A DNA stretch of 64,000 bases from Astropecten irregularis (lineage: Eukaryota > Echinodermata > Asteroidea > Paxillosida > Astropectinidae). The notes beneath the pieces are model-generated. The model was given only the letters and a program-made list of their open reading frames with translations, made no database searches and was not told the DNA's origin. The stretch covers positions 10,515,662-10,579,661 of the forward strand of contig OZ020252.1 in assembly GCA_963971285.1 (NCBI GenBank), given 5' to 3'. Shown in pieces: positions 1 through 12,892 of this stretch (position 1 is the stretch's first letter; each line of letters begins with the position of its first letter). The translations under genes and the position numbers were made by a program.

Positions 1-40
1 CGAGTTACCATCAATCGTAGGGCTTCGTGAAATCCACCCT
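1..40 (-). repeat. Family D palindromic MITE, terminal fragment cut by window edge
   Basis: Read on the minus strand this begins GGTGGATTTCACGAAGCCC and continues into the CGATTGAT..GTAACTCG block found in the complete family D copies at 12437, 20119 and 62577. Only the outer arm is inside the window. Confidence 0.7.
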
Positions 41-1214
41 AGAGCATATATCTATTTGGAACACGTAGGCCTAAAAGGAGCCAATTGCTTAACGTTCATG
101 TGATTTTGAAATGTCGCAAATTCTTCGTCTTTTTTCTTCAGTTTCGAGACAGCGATTAAAGTCATGGCGCACTGCTTGTGATTCCAAACCGGTATGATTG
201 GTTTGTGCCGCACAAATGCTCCGTCAATGAGTGTACCGCCAAACCAACTTCCCTCGCTTAAGAGGCAGAAGAGTAAATCGATCAATACACCTTGTGCTAG
301 CAATCCAGATAAGAATAGCGGAATAAATGCTCAACTGGCCACGAAAACAAGATTAAAGGGGAGAAAGTTAATTGCATTCAACAAGAAACTCAGTTTGATG
401 CGCAATTGGCAGCTCAGCGGAAGATGAATACAATATTGCAAATACATGCACAAAGCTCTACAATTCTATGGTAATAAATGGTACAGTATCTGTGTATGTA
501 GTTCTTTTCTATTGGTAGTATACACCCTTAAATGCTGTTATGAAGACACAAATTACATTATCCGACTGCTTTACTGGCTATGTCGTCTACAGTATAGGAC
601 AGAATGATCGTCTTGAATACGGGATCCGGACGTCAAGAATCACAGGAAGATCTAGATACATTTCACCTTGACCAAAATAGAACAAGCCATACTAGCATCC
701 TAATTAAACACTAGGTTTCTTTCGACAGATACCCTGGAATTGAGTTACCAATTAATAAAATGCAGCCTGGCCATCCCAATCCTCTTTTTGTTATTTTGTG
801 GATTTCAAATTGGACCGAGTCATTTTCGGGTCATAAATGCTACTGGACCACAATATGAATGATTTGCAAGTTTCTTTTCGACCTGTAAGACCTCATAATT
901 TTAACAGCCAGATTTGAGGGGAGGTATACAAAAATCCAATCCCGGTTCTGTAATTTTGTTGGGTATCCATGAGAGGTAATTCAATCCGTCGCGTTCGATT
1001 CGAGATTGGCGTCACGTCAATTTCACACAATCTCAGAAAGAAAAACCTCGTTCAAGTTCTTGGCCGTGTGGGATATCGACAAGAAAAGGTCGTTTTGATA
1101 AAATTATGTAAATGATACCGTATCCATGGCGACAGAAAGATAAGTTTTCCAGAATTTATGGAAAATAATGCCGGCATCTCATGGCCTTCATTAACATAGT
1201 AAAATTAAATTAGT
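41..1214. other. Intergenic, AT-rich, nothing recognised
   Basis: No coding exon, RNA gene or repeat family was recognised. Open frames are short and have no family resemblance. Confidence 0.6.
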
Positions 1215-1554
1215 AAAAGGTAATTTAATACTTTGGTAATATGGTCAACGAAATGCAGATTCATGGGCAGTAATATCAAGAAAGATACATAACTGTTATC
1301 TGTGAAATTTCAAGTTCCATACGGTGCCCACTTATTGTGAAAATGGTGAAAAAGTTAACGTTCACGGTATCTTAAAATCGTTCCACATGATTTTTTATTT
1401 TCCGAAGATGAATATTGTTTTTAGTCAAATCGATTTTAGGCACACATATCTTAACGGTAAGTTTCCACCATCATCATCTTCGTACCCTGTAATTTATAGG
1501 TACATCTGTGACGATTTATGTTTCGGTATGCTACCAAAGTATGATAGTACCTTA
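1215..1554 (+). repeat. Family A TTAA-type MITE
   Basis: Starts with AAAGGTAAT..ATACTTTGGT and ends with CTACCAAAGTATGATAGTACC. The interior carries the family A modules: AAATGCAGATTCATGGGC, CCATACGGTGCCCACTT, and the block ending ACCATC..CTTCGTACCCTGTAA. The same modules recur in more than ten places in the window. Confidence 0.8.
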
Positions 1555-1881
1555 CACTTCAAGATCACAGATTCACATAAGAATTACACAGTATAATGGT
1601 GATGATATGAGAAAACATCCTATAAAATGTTTTTGTGTGAAATGCCATCGTTGAGAAATAAATGAAACTATTTTCCGATTGGAATAAATCGCTTCGAAGC
1701 GTTTTATTCATTCGTTGAAATGTGTAAACGGGTTTTCACTATTTTCTCATGACCCAGAAGGCTGATTGACCTCAAACTTCTACATGTTTGTCATTTAAGG
1801 TATATGATGGATTACATAATGTGCTTTCACTGTCAGCAACGATTTTGTCGCAAAAACCAGTTCTTTACCATCCCTTTAACT
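1555..1881 (+). repeat. Family B MITE, 5' end missing, fused to the preceding family A copy
   Basis: Matches the complete family B copies at 32399 and 44497 from ACTTCAAGATCACAGATTC onward and ends ACCATCCCTTTAA. The first ~40 bp of family B are absent; the sequence passes straight from the family A terminus into the B interior. Confidence 0.75.
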
Positions 1882-2411
1882 CGAGGTAATTACTTAGCAA
1901 AGCTCTAAGAAAGTCTGTCTTGTTAAAATCTGCATTCCGCAACCAAATATTTAAATGAAACAACTCATTAAACGCCCACCGTAAGAAGTGGGCACTTTAC
2001 AATATATTTATGCTGGATTTATATTCATTTGTTTATATTCATCATGTTTAATACCAGGATTATAATTTTAAGTCCAATGCCATCAGTATTGTTTGTCGCA
2101 TAGCATTATTTCTAATTAGCATAGGTTTACATATAGTGACCTTTTACCAAGAAAACTATGCAAGAAAAAGACAAGATCATTTTAGAGGCTGCAGGAAGTG
2201 TTCCTTATATGATCTCCAATAGAAACTACAGGAAACGCACAGGAACATAGGCCTACAAGGCCGATATGTGCACATACCATTTTGTAGTATACGAGCTTTG
2301 GACCCAAGAGATGAAAGATGACGACGCACAGATGGATCTAACATGCCCACTGTGATTTCTTCCATTCCTTCTTTTGAAAAAAAAAATAAAAACAGGAAAG
2401 AAAAAAAATCT
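1882..2411. other. Intergenic, nothing recognised
   Basis: AT-rich unique sequence without recognisable exons or repeats. Confidence 0.5.
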
Positions 2412-2635
2412 TTCAGGGTATAAAGATGGTGCTGGTAGAAACGTACCGTTAAAATTTCAAAAGAGCAAAAATATCGGCAAAAAGATTAAAGAAATTCCGT
2501 GGGTGTTTTTCTCAGACTGTCGGCACCGTATGGGACTGGAAATTTCACAGATGACTTTTACTGTATCCGTCTTGATATTTCTGACCATGAATTTGCATTT
2601 CTTTGACCCATAATGAAGTATGATATTACCTTTAA
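2412..2635 (-). repeat. Family A MITE, 5'-truncated
   Basis: Contains the family A interior in reverse orientation (CAGGGTATAAAGATGGTG, CACCGTATGGGACTG) and the terminus AAGTATGATATTACCTTTAA. The opposite terminus is missing. Confidence 0.7.
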
Positions 2636-2679
2636 GTTAACATACGAAATTAAATTTATGTAAGACACTCTGCAACGCT

Positions 2680-2752
2680 ATCCTAGCAAGGCCTTTTAGG
2701 AAAGATTCTGCTAGGATCGAGACGCCAGGCCCTCCTAACTCCAAGCATTTTG
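2680..2752 (+). repeat. Family H half-element
   Basis: Contains CTGCTAGGATCGAGACGCC, AGGCCCTCCTAACTCC and AAGCATTTTGATAG. This is one arm of the stem-loop family seen complete at 50889-50963 and 28213-28425. Confidence 0.65.
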
Positions 2753-3235
2753 ATAGATTTGAATTAGACTAAAGCAATTGAAAAATAGACACAATATGAA
2801 TTTATAGAAAAAAACATAAAATTAAAACCGCTACTCAAAAATGTTAAAAATGCTGATATAAATTTCCACAGTTTTTATAAATTGGAAACTATATAGATGA
2901 CTGGAATGACTCTAATACAAGGGAATGTGTTTCTGAAATTCATACTCAAAGTGTGGAATGCACATGTGCAAAAATTAGCAAAATAATATGTATACCCCTT
3001 GCATTATAATGCTTAAAGCTTGTAATCGCTCTTCATAAATATTCTTAATGGTTAAGACATTGCTGGTCGTTTATAATGTATGTGGATTGGACCACTGTAC
3101 AATGATTACCAAAATTCTCCACATACATGCCATGCATATATTTTGCTTTATGGTATGCTTTTTCGTAGAAACGTGAGTAGGCTGAATTTGATATTCTTTT
3201 TTATGGTTATTTTTTATGGTTTTCGCAAACTCGAA
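2753..3235. other. Intergenic, nothing recognised
   Basis: Very AT-rich unique sequence. Confidence 0.5.
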
Positions 3236-3550
3236 ATGTGACTTGATGACTTTAATGCATTCCACGCAGTTGTGTGGCCCGGGCTACTTTTATACTGACA
3301 GCAGAGATCCACCCCGTGTTATCAGGCGAGGTTACCCGAGTCAAGCCTCGGCATTCCCAGTTGTGGTAATTGACTCCGCGGTTCGCTTCATATCCTTCGG
3401 CACGGCCCCCAAAAGGCAGCCCCGGGAATAAGGAATCAATCAAGTGTCCACGATTCCGTTTCAATTACCGCCGAGAAACCTTGCATTAACGGAGGGCCAA
3501 GAGATGCCCAGGCTCGCTGAACCATAAACACCTTGCCTCAAACGATGATT
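3236..3550. other. GC-richer unique tract, possible conserved noncoding element
   Basis: About 300 bp with clearly higher GC than its surroundings and no copy elsewhere in the window. Frames are open on both strands for ~70 codons, but no protein family is recognised. A cis-regulatory element or an unrecognised exon are both possible. Confidence 0.25.
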
Positions 3551-4331
3551 GGGAAAATTCCAGTGACAAAAATCAAACCTGGGAGTGTTGAACCGTGGAG
3601 GCTTTAACAGCGTTGACTCAGTGTATTAATTTTTTATTGAATGGAGCAATTTCCTTTGGTCTTCTTATATTACCATTGACTGATTTGATTATTCAAGTAT
3701 GGTCAAATGAAAGACTTGAACCATGGCATTGTTGTACATAGGGACGTCTGAAAATAGGTAAATATTTGTAAATTAATAATTTTCTTTCTGTTAAAGTTAA
3801 AGCAAATGTTTAATCAGACATTTCAAATTGTCAGCCCGTCAATGTTCAGCTGCTTACTCCAATAGTAATGCTATGTACTAAGCTTTAATTAGTGACTGCA
3901 ATACGCCCTATTCAAGGCACATTCATCTTGTCACCTTCCTTATTTACCCGATGGAAAAGATAACACCAATTCTACAAAGAAAATGGGTACCAGACTACTT
4001 TGAGTCCAATTTGATTGCACTTCGATTGTATAATGAGTGCAACGTGAATAAGGTCTATCTTCAGCTACCGGCTCCCGTTAGATCAGTGCATATTGTCTTT
4101 CTCCGAATCATTACATCAACTACACGGAGAAAACAAAACGTATGTAGATATCTATGCTTCACTAGTTGCGCAAGAACTTGTGTAATCCATTTCTTTGGTT
4201 GTCGAATTCGCAAACAATATAATGTAACCCAACGAATTATTTGGGGTGTTATCTAAAATTACCCAATATACTACTTCGAGGTGGCTCAAATGATAAACGA
4301 GTGTATAGGACACTGAAGCACACACTAGTGC

Positions 4332-4500
4332 TACAGTGGAACGCCACTATAACGAACATCGCTGTACAAAACTTTCGGCTATACCGAACATGATCCTTGG
4401 CTCCCAATGCTTATATACAATGTACAGGCATGCTGAAGATTGTTCACTATAACGAACGATCTCTGTGCATCCCAGCTTGTTCGTTATGTATATCATTGCT
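4332..4500. repeat. Pogo/Tigger-like terminal fragment
   Basis: CAGTGGAACGCCACTATAAC followed by GAACATCG, and later repeats of CTATAACGAACGATC and TTCGTTATG, resemble termini of pogo/Tigger (Tc1-mariner superfamily) elements, which typically begin CAGT..CTATAACGAAC. No transposase is visible. Confidence 0.4.
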
Positions 4501-4940
4501 GATGATTGTAGTTAATACATTTGTTGCAGATTTGATGTGAAATATTGATGTGACCATCAGTAAGATCTTGGGTGCGTAAACACGAGAAAATAAACCGATA
4601 TAATTATCCATTATTGTCCGACCGTGGGTGTCAGTAAGTTTTCTGGATTATTAGCAAATAAAAATCACAATTTGGAGAAACTCAATATAATATATTACAA
4701 TGCAGGTTGCTTAACCAATGATGTTAAAAAGTTATACACGTATAGGCCTACTTCGCATTGCATTAATATTGTGAGCATTGAGATAAATACGTCTGGAATA
4801 TAAGTTTGTTATCGTGCATATTGACACTCCTTTTATCCAGTTACCCTTTGTACTCTTAGTGTGACATTTAGACGACAGGCTATTTGTCCGGTTATTCAAT
4901 CTGATCCCCTGCTGGCTGAAATTCCCCAAACGCAGCATCG

Positions 4941-5222
4941 TCAATGCGCCCCATTACAATTCCCACCTACGGGATCGATGGTGGAAAATGACTCGCCTAT
5001 AAAGTCCGCACACGCCTCGTGTGTCAGTTCCACGTAGACCTGACATGAGGCACAGTGATTGGAGCTTAGTCCAACGGTCACGGCAGCCAATACTTCGTGG
5101 GGATAGGGATATCTATACCGTCCCTGGCTCAGCAACGTTCATTCACGGTTAGCATACCAACCCCGCTACATTCTAGACGAGAAGTCGGCCAGCGTGATTA
5201 CCCCGATGCCGTCATGATTTTT
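4941..5222. other. GC-richer unique tract, possible conserved noncoding element
   Basis: A compositionally distinct unique block with open frames on both strands (minus 5135-4941, plus 5097-5285). Neither frame shows splice signals or motifs convincing enough to call an exon. Confidence 0.25.
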
Positions 5223-6202
5223 AGTAAGTCTTTCAAATCATTCGCACGTACCTTTATATTTAAGTTAAATTTTTGTTTCACGTAAGCAGTGAGGATTCAA
5301 TTATTTGGAATTTATTTTACCATCAGACGTGCACGGACGTGTAATTTCTTTTCACGAAATGGTTAACAGTGTTTTAAACACATTTCGCCTTAAATGCTCG
5401 CTTTAACATTTGTCTTCATTATTTGCAGTAATTACTCTTTCAGCGCAGCGACCTATTGTATCCTAGTTTTAGGACTTTGTATTAGTCTCATGTCTTTGTT
5501 CAAGTTGAATATGACCATGATATCAAAAGTTGCATTGTGTGAATTGTATAGCAAGATGATCTTAAATGCAATTAGACTGTGAACTGTTATACTTCCAAAG
5601 ATGCAGTCTTTTAAAAAACATAATCATCTTCAATTTCTCGAAACTTGTAAAGAAACTTATAATAGAATGCATCATTCTAAAGATGTATATTAAGGCACGG
5701 ACAATGTCTCTTTGATAGGAAGTATCATTCTCATTGCAGACTCATTGGAGTCCTTGCAGCTAAATGAAATGAAGCACGATGGTTCATTAAGTTCAGGATA
5801 TTTTGCAGAAAATAGAATTTGATACGATTCTAAAATTTCATAAATTGCACGTTGCCTCTGTGGATATCCTGGCGTCGGTGGCTATTAAATCGAATTGAAA
5901 TTGTCAAAAATAAAAAGCAATTCATTTTAAATTGGTATTCATTCATTTAGTCATCGATTTACTAGATCTTAATGGTTCCTTAATGATTCACATAGCATTC
6001 GAGAAATTTTAATAAAGTGAATTTCTTCGAATACAGTCTATAGAGACCAAATTGTGACAATCAACAAAAGATCTCTTTTGTTCAAAATCTCACAATTTGC
6101 AGGGATTTTTATATGAGCAGCCATACACTGTTGTGAAGCAAAAATACGTATCACAAATTGAACGTGGTAACAAGGCATGGACACTGTTATAGTATCTTTA
6201 AA
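5223..6202. other. Intergenic, nothing recognised
   Basis: AT-rich unique sequence. Confidence 0.5.
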
Positions 6203-6466
6203 TGTAGGCCTATACAGTACAGAATTGGTAACAAACTATAACAGAAAATAATGTTCACAGATTTACCTATTTCTTACACGGGCTCAAGATGGACATGATA
6301 GGAACCCCCTGCATAAATAATTCTGCCTGAAATGCTGTTTTATTTTGTCTAGAAATGTGTTTTTCGGTATTTTCTCAGGTTTGCGATTGAGATCAAATTT
6401 TCACAGGAAAGGTGTGCGTGCTGATATGTGTTCATTACCAATCATGTATTATACCTTTAATGAAGC
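6203..6466 (+). repeat. Family C TTAA-type MITE, internally deleted
   Basis: Starts near ACAGTACAGAATTGGTAAC and ends ACCAATCATGTATTATACC followed by TTTAA. The interior TCACAGATTTACCTAT block is present, but the copy is shorter than the ~350 bp full-length family C copies. Confidence 0.7.
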
Positions 6467-6545
6467 ATGCGTTTCGATTCAGTAAAAATCTATATATCAA
6501 ATCGCTTTCCAGTTAAACCTATGGGTTAGATCGTCTTGTCAGGCG

Positions 6546-6882
6546 CGGTTCTAGAGCCAATTGTTTTGTTTGTTTGTTTGTTTGTTTTTTTTGGGGGGGA
6601 CTAGAAGAGCAATTTTTTGGGGGGGGGGGGGGTTAGAAGACCCAATATTGTGGGTTCTTGTAACACTCGCTTCTGCTATGTCTTAGGGGTCGAAAAACAT
6701 GCACATAATTATAGCCTACACAACGCGTTCTTTTATGTTATTGGCGCTTAATAATCGAAAAAAAGGAAGTATTTTCAAGAATTTCTTTTTTCAAGTGCAT
6801 TTGTTTTTTTTTTTTGGGGGGGGGGGGGGGGGGGTGGGGTAGACAAAAAAAATTAGACCCCCCCGTAGAACCGCGCCTGCTT
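6546..6882. repeat. Family L element with terminal inverted repeats and poly-G runs
   Basis: Ends are CAGGCGCGGTTCTAGAGCC and its inverse GTAGAACCGCGCCTG. The inside contains (GTTT)n at about 6567-6590 and G runs of ~15-18 at 6617-6632 and 6818-6834. A related copy lies at 41363-41651. Confidence 0.75.
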
Positions 6883-7055
6883 CTTGTTCTAAGTAAATGA
6901 ATTTTTTGGCCGAGCATTTCCAATCAACCTTTCGTTCAGGTGCTATCCCTGCAGCTCAAACAATCTTAGAGAAATTACTACAAAATGTATACGCAATACA
7001 AGTTAGACAACCTTGGGCTAAATTGTTTTCCATGGAACAGAAAAAAAAAAGACTC

Positions 7056-7390
7056 ATCTTAAAGGAATTGCATTGGTTCTAAATCACGCTATAAAACAGC
7101 AGTACAATTCGGATGTAAAAAGCAGCTGTTTTTTAGGGCCTGTGTTTTTACCCACTTCCAAAAGGTTTCAGGGTTAACAACAAGTTTTTAGCTTGTATGC
7201 TTATTAATATTTCCATATTCATGAACAAAACTGTGATGGGCATGCCTGAAAATACCCCATTTTGCAAAGCCAATCAAAGGAAAACCATATGCTGGTTCGA
7301 AACCAAAATAAGACTTCCCATTCTTTATCTGTCAGTAAGGCAATGAAAAAAACTGACTGAAACAAGTACTGCAAGAACACTTTAACAATG
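7056..7390 (+). repeat. Family J TTAA-type element
   Basis: Matches the copy nested at 29371-29926 (blocks TTACCCACTTCC, TATGCTTATTAATATTTCC, ATTCATGAACAAAACTGTGA, AATAAGACTTCCCATTC). It begins TTAAAGGAATTGCA and ends TGCAAGAACACTTTAA. Confidence 0.7.
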
Positions 7391-9018
7391 TGATTATATT
7401 TGGACAACTAGGATTTCACAAAAATTAAACGCCATTTCTCGGACCATTTCCTTAATAGCACGAACACGTATATAGGTTATTAGAGCCATCGGGAAAGTAG
7501 CATTAGTCTCCGCTAGACCATCCTAAACCGAAACGCGAACGCGAAAGTACAGGCAGTTCACAGTTCTAATCTACCTCAAACACACTTCAGCATAAGTTTG
7601 TACTAAGATTTAGGTTACCTGTTATTGGAATGCACAAGTAGTTAGTCCCCAAGCAGTTAATTAAGTAAATTGGATTAAAGACTACCAATGGATATGATGT
7701 CAATACATAACTATCAAGCCAATGGTGCCTACAGCGCCCAAATAGACAGTGAGGGGAAAGACCGACTTACTTAACCAAACAGACCCAGTAAGTACACCAA
7801 GTCGTGATTTAAAAAAAACAGACAAAGAACATTCTATTGGAGGGATGTGAGTGGCATATAAAAAATCTGAATATACCAAGGAAAAAGATTAAATTGACAA
7901 GTTTGTACTTTTGTACAGATCAACTGTAAAAAAGAAAGAAAGCTGGAATTCTAAAAACAAAATCTGAATTTGAATCTGAAGTCTCACATCCATGTGTATT
8001 ACCTATTCTAGATTAAAGCTTCCACGTAGCACTGCGCGCAGGGAGGGAAAACGTCGTTACATACATAGGCTTCTATACGCTCGAAACAACACACATATCC
8101 CCGTGGCGTTTTAAAGATAATACAAGACAACTTGGCAGAATTTCACCTCGACACCATTCGTGATACCCTTCGCATGTTAAATGACATTTACAGTTGTATA
8201 ACTAAATATATCAATATTGGTCATTGTTGACACAAGATAATTACAATCCCTTCTATATACGAGTTGTAAAAACAAAAGGAAAAACCTTCGTCTTGCCTAG
8301 TGCCTATCTCAGGCGACCACATCGGACATAAATCAACACATTCATTCAAGCGTGACCACGGATTGCAAAACAAGAGCGGGAAGAAATGGTTTCTTTTACC
8401 CGCTATATTTTACTCAGTCCTGCACGTTGAGCACTTTAAGCGGTAGGTAAACACGTGGTCAATCTGTATTGAGATTCGTCAAATATGTGTTTTAGCGTGC
8501 AGGAAATTTGCTGCGCTTTTTTTTCAGGAGCTATTTAGAATTTTGAAAACGGCACAGATAACAGGAGCACTTAAAGACGCTGGATTATTATAAAAGGTTT
8601 ATTCGTAGAAACTAAAAGATAAACTAAATTCATTTCGTTGTGCGTTAAAAGGCAAACAATTTGTTCCAATAGGCACGATATTACGACAGGCATTGCTTTA
8701 ACAGTTCCATTTACCTTTTACTGTAACTGATCTCTTATGTGTTTTTTCGTAAAGTCCCATGAGCACTAATTGATCTGAGAAATCTGATTAGTAAAATAAA
8801 GTGAATGATCTCTGGGGAAATGTAGATGATGCTGGTGGGCCTAATTAAAGAGACCACAGACTGAGAAATCCAGGATGCCTCATAATTAACTTAAACAATG
8901 GATTGAAGAATATTCCAAAACGTGTCTCTACCTACCAAATAATTAAAACTAGGTGTCTTATGATTTTTTACATAGCGCCGACTTTACACGTATTATTTCA
9001 TTTGTAAAGAAAGATACT
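7391..9018. other. Intergenic, nothing recognised
   Basis: Unique AT-rich sequence. No exon, RNA gene or repeat copy was recognised. Confidence 0.5.
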
Positions 9019-9198
9019 ACGTGAGAATAGCGCTCCGCACTTGCGCTAAAAATAGCACCGGACCTCAGACAAATATTGCAACCATGGACACGTGCGTGGG
9101 TGTGCGCGTGCATGTACAGTCGTTTGTGAGTCTATGTTTGTCTGACATCCGGGGATTTTGTGACGTCATTAGTGCGGAGCGCTATTATCACGAGCTAA
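9019..9198. repeat. Short inverted-repeat element containing a CRE palindrome
   Basis: GTGAGAATAGCGCTCCGCAC at the left is mirrored by GTGCGGAGCGCTATTATCAC at the right, giving arms of about 21 bp around a ~130 bp interior. The octamer TGACGTCA lies at 9161-9168. Confidence 0.65.
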
Positions 9199-9425
9199 GT
9201 AGAAAAGTTTCTTTTTAAAATGTGTTTCAGAGCTAAATAAAGTGTTAGGGTTCTTCGGTGTATTTTAATGACTTGCGTGATTGATTTCAACGAGTGAAAA
9301 TGATGGATGACCGGCTAAGCGCTTTAACGCTTCAATTTGGATTCGTAATTACAAAGTTTGCCTGCGTAACTTGATCCAAGAGGCTTGAGCGCGCCCTTAC
9401 TGCAGACTGTAAACATTGCATTATG

Positions 9426-9433
9426 TGACGTCA
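9426..9433. promoter_or_regulatory. Full CRE palindrome TGACGTCA
   Basis: An exact 8-bp CREB/ATF-type palindrome. Further exact copies are at 9161-9168 and 10121-10128. Function is not shown by sequence alone. Confidence 0.35.
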
Positions 9434-10120
9434 ATGAGCCTATATGTGTTGTTGTGCAAGTTCAATGCGCAGATATATTCCTTTAATGCTTGGAGGGCAC
9501 AGATTAGATGCTAAAAAAGGGAAAGGATTAAGTCTTTTTCTAACCAAAGATCTCAAAGGGTGAACGGATGAAAGTAGTCTCTATCGTACGTAGTGTAGCG
9601 ATGGACGGATCTGATTAGTTACGATAGATTGATACTGTAGGCTGAAATGCAATAGATTGATCTTTGTTCAGTGTCATCAATTCCAAAAACACTTCAATCC
9701 CTGCAAATGTTAGACTTTTAAAGTTGGCTGCGCTGACTCCATATGAACACTGCAATAAGGCTTGACTGTTCTAAAACCGCATCAAGACATTTCCATACAA
9801 TGATCAATGAATAAATGCATATTAAAACAAATCAAGGTAGAATGGGATTTAAGCAAACAGGATGTAGCCGAATAAATACCAGGAATTCGATTTGGAAACC
9901 GAATAGTGTGTTTGTACTGGTAATAGATGCAAGGGACTGGCTATCATCCCTACGGGACGATTACCTCTACCAGATCACTGTCTCTACATCAGAAATGGCA
10001 GAGCTGTGCAATGTGGCAGCGTATAGCCGGTAGGGGTATTAGCATCTCTGCCAAGCTAACAAGACGTGCCATGGGCGGTATCGCCATGGTATAGCAGTTT
10101 GCCATTTGATTTCATTATAA

Positions 10121-10128
10121 TGACGTCA
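10121..10128. promoter_or_regulatory. Full CRE palindrome TGACGTCA
   Basis: Third exact CRE octamer within 970 bp (with 9161 and 9426). No gene was recognised nearby. Confidence 0.35.
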
Positions 10129-10261
10129 GTCATTCCATGAAGGTAGTAACACCAGGGGATAAATTGATAATGTTAAAGCTACATATGAGCCCATTGAGTC
10201 GCATTGTAACATTTCGCTTTGTATATTGAGCTTCAATGCAATCCAACCAATCAAATAATCA

Positions 10262-10325
10262 AGTCTCCTGATGATGACTAGAGCAGGCTAGTCGAAACGT
10301 TGAGACCTTACACGAGAAGTGCGAA
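10262..10325 (+). repeat. Short stem motif with GTCGAAACGTT core
   Basis: TGATGACTAGAGCAGGCTAG is followed by TCGAAACGTTGAGACC. CTAG..CTAG can pair and the CGAAACGT core recurs in family H and in the 53262 element. Probably the end of a dispersed foldback repeat. Confidence 0.4.
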
Positions 10326-11138
10326 CGAAATTGAAGTGCGAAAGTACGAACAATTCTTACATGGTGTTTCCGCAAACTGATCCACATACCAATTGTCACC
10401 ATGCAAAGCCTCAAATCTTTCTTGAAATCAAATCAGTCTATAAATCAAGGTTGAATATGCATGGGCAAAACTAGAGTCTTTAAAAGAGAAGGCGGATATG
10501 TGCGTTGGACATTGAAAATTAGTGTGATTTTCTGAAAGTTAATTGCATGTCGCACACGCCTCGCGTTACCGTTAAAAAGTACTGATAACCACAACGTTCT
10601 ATACATTTCTTATTTTGTCATTTATATTTTCTATAATTTCAGAATGCGTCTACATAGGAAAAGCTACCGCAATTTTTATGTTTACAATGAAAATGGGATT
10701 TGTGAAAAAAAAACATAAAACAAGTTTTGAAATCTTTATCTATTAGATTATGCGAAATTATATTTAGTGTCTTTTGCATTCATTATACAGGTTTTCCAAA
10801 TAAAAATGATTGTTCCTCCAATTTTCCAAAGCGTGAAAAGATCAACTCAAAACTTTGTTATGCCTATTGTAATTCATTTATATATTGATTTGTTAAAGGT
10901 AAAGAACAGGTAGGGTAACAAGTTTTTTTTTGGAAAGTAGTCGCACTCTCATTATTTCGTTGATACTATTTTTTTTAAATTGTTTTCTCGCAATACCATT
11001 TTTGTTTTGGAGCAGCTTTAGCCTAATACACTGGGGACATGAGCATTGACAGATCGTGTCTGGAATCCGTCTCTCTGAAAGCAAGCATTCTGTCTTAAAC
11101 AGAAATCCCGTGTTGATCTACATGTCCAAACATTTCCT

Positions 11139-11400
11139 AAGAGCAGTAAACCAGGCTCCACCGGGAACCTCTGCCGAAGGAATTGTTTAATTCACGGCGG
11201 CGCAGTTGGGGCTGATCCGTGCCGCTAAGGCGTCAATCCCGCTTCCTAACACCACCCCCTGGGACTACCAATTGGTAGGTCTGATCGCTGACATCGGAAA
11301 ATTGAAATGGAAAATTCGTGCTGGAGCAAATTGGCCAATTAAATTACAGCGACGGAGCTTTTTTGGCGTGACCGGTATTTTGATTTTGATCTTTTGATTT
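11139..11400. other. GC-richer unique tract, possible conserved noncoding element
   Basis: Unique, higher in GC, includes AATTGGCCAATTAAATTAC and an open frame of about 63 codons on the plus strand with no recognised family. It could be regulatory or an unrecognised exon. Confidence 0.25.
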
Positions 11401-12436
11401 CAAGATGCACTTTGGCTGGTAGAGTGAGAAGTATGCGCACGTGTTTCATTTTTTTCTTTTTCCCTATGCATCGACTGGCAATGACTTCGTCTACTTCTTT
11501 ATAGGAACAAACCTGTTCAGATATAACTGAAGGCACGAGACTGGTTCCGTTTGAACTTTTAAATATCATGTATTTGTGTTCGCGTATGCGTTTGTGGAAG
11601 TATTTGTGTAGGCCCCATGTTTATGTTTGTGTTTTAGTATTTGTTTAAATATTTTGAACTTAAATATATAAGTTTTAATTATTTAGCTGTGTGATGCGCG
11701 CGATGCGTGTCATTACAGAGCACTTACTAAAGATTTTAAGTGTCCCATTAATTTTGCGTCACTCAGTGCGTTTTCAGGAAATAATAAACAGGTTTTCACG
11801 GTAAAGATAAATCTCCGGACATGTATATTAGTGACGATTTATACGATGAATATTAATATGCACAAGTTAATAAAAGCATGCGGCCAACCCAAGAAACGCG
11901 AGAATTCGCAATTCACAATGAAAAGAAGGAGCCATTTTGAAGAGAACACCGCAATATCAGTATAAGATATTGTTACAAGCATCAATTAAAAAAAGAGATT
12001 ACACTGAATAACTGAGTCACGGAATTCCTAACCGAGAAGTCCTGTATATCACACTGAACAATCTAAGAGGATATATATTTATCTTTAAATGAAATCGACT
12101 CGTACTACGTGAGGAGCAAATAGTGTCATCATCCCAGTCTTAGTTCAGGGCTGAATATTCCATGTATCGCCAAATGGTCTTCAATGTGGTTTAAGGGATG
12201 CCATTATCAAGCTAATAAATAGTTTAACTTACCTTTTGGAGCAATCCAGTGTCTGTTAATAGCTTCCGTACTGTTTGTTGCTCTGTGGATACAGTTGCAA
12301 GGCGCCTCATTGAGTCAGCTGTTTCCATACCATAATGCAAACGTGCATTGTCGATGAAGAACCTGGCAGCTCATTGAACATGCAGTAGGTATCTTGCTGC
12401 TCACAGTTTGCTACAGATGTTTTCGTGGTGAAGTTC
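11401..12436. other. Intergenic, nothing recognised
   Basis: AT-rich unique sequence. Confidence 0.5.
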
Positions 12437-12582
12437 AACTGTGCGGTCGATTTCTCGAATCCCTACGATGGATCGTAACTCGAATTACGAAGGATAACCT
12501 ATTGTATCCTATGTACGGCTGCAATGCATCATAAGTCCTACGATTGATAGTAAGTTACGATGAGTTTGGTGAAATCGACCCT
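12437..12582 (+). repeat. Family D palindromic MITE, complete
   Basis: Starts GGTCGATTTCTCGAATCCC and ends TTTGGTGAAATCGACCC, so the outer ~14 bp are inverted repeats. The middle contains ACGGCTGCAATGCATC and TCCTACGATTGATAG, shared with the copies at 20119, 24574, 49568 and 62577. Confidence 0.85.
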
Positions 12583-12892
12583 GGTGTGTGCGGTTCTCCT
12601 GTTCAAGTCTTTCGGCGTGAAACTCCATTACCGCCCAGTGTCACCAATGCACAATGGTTATGCCTATAGACGCAATGCAAAACAGAAAAATATTAAATGT
12701 ATGTTATCAGCTGAATCCACACACTGCAGATTCATTATTTGGTACTTTATAGGAAGGATGCATAGTTTTGGAGTTTTCTTCAAGCCTCTTTGAAGTAAAG
12801 GTTCGCATTTCTGTTTAACTGAATTTGCAAACTGCACATTCATTCACACACGTGGCAACTTAGACTAGTTTGTATAAATTTGGAGTTCCCTT

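Noticed and set aside
4941..5135. Minus-strand frame (64 codons) considered as an exon
   Set aside because: No convincing acceptor or donor pair and no recognised family; kept only as a GC-richer unique tract.
6738..6923. Pro- and Lys-run open frame
   Set aside because: It is the translation of poly-G/poly-T runs in the family L element.
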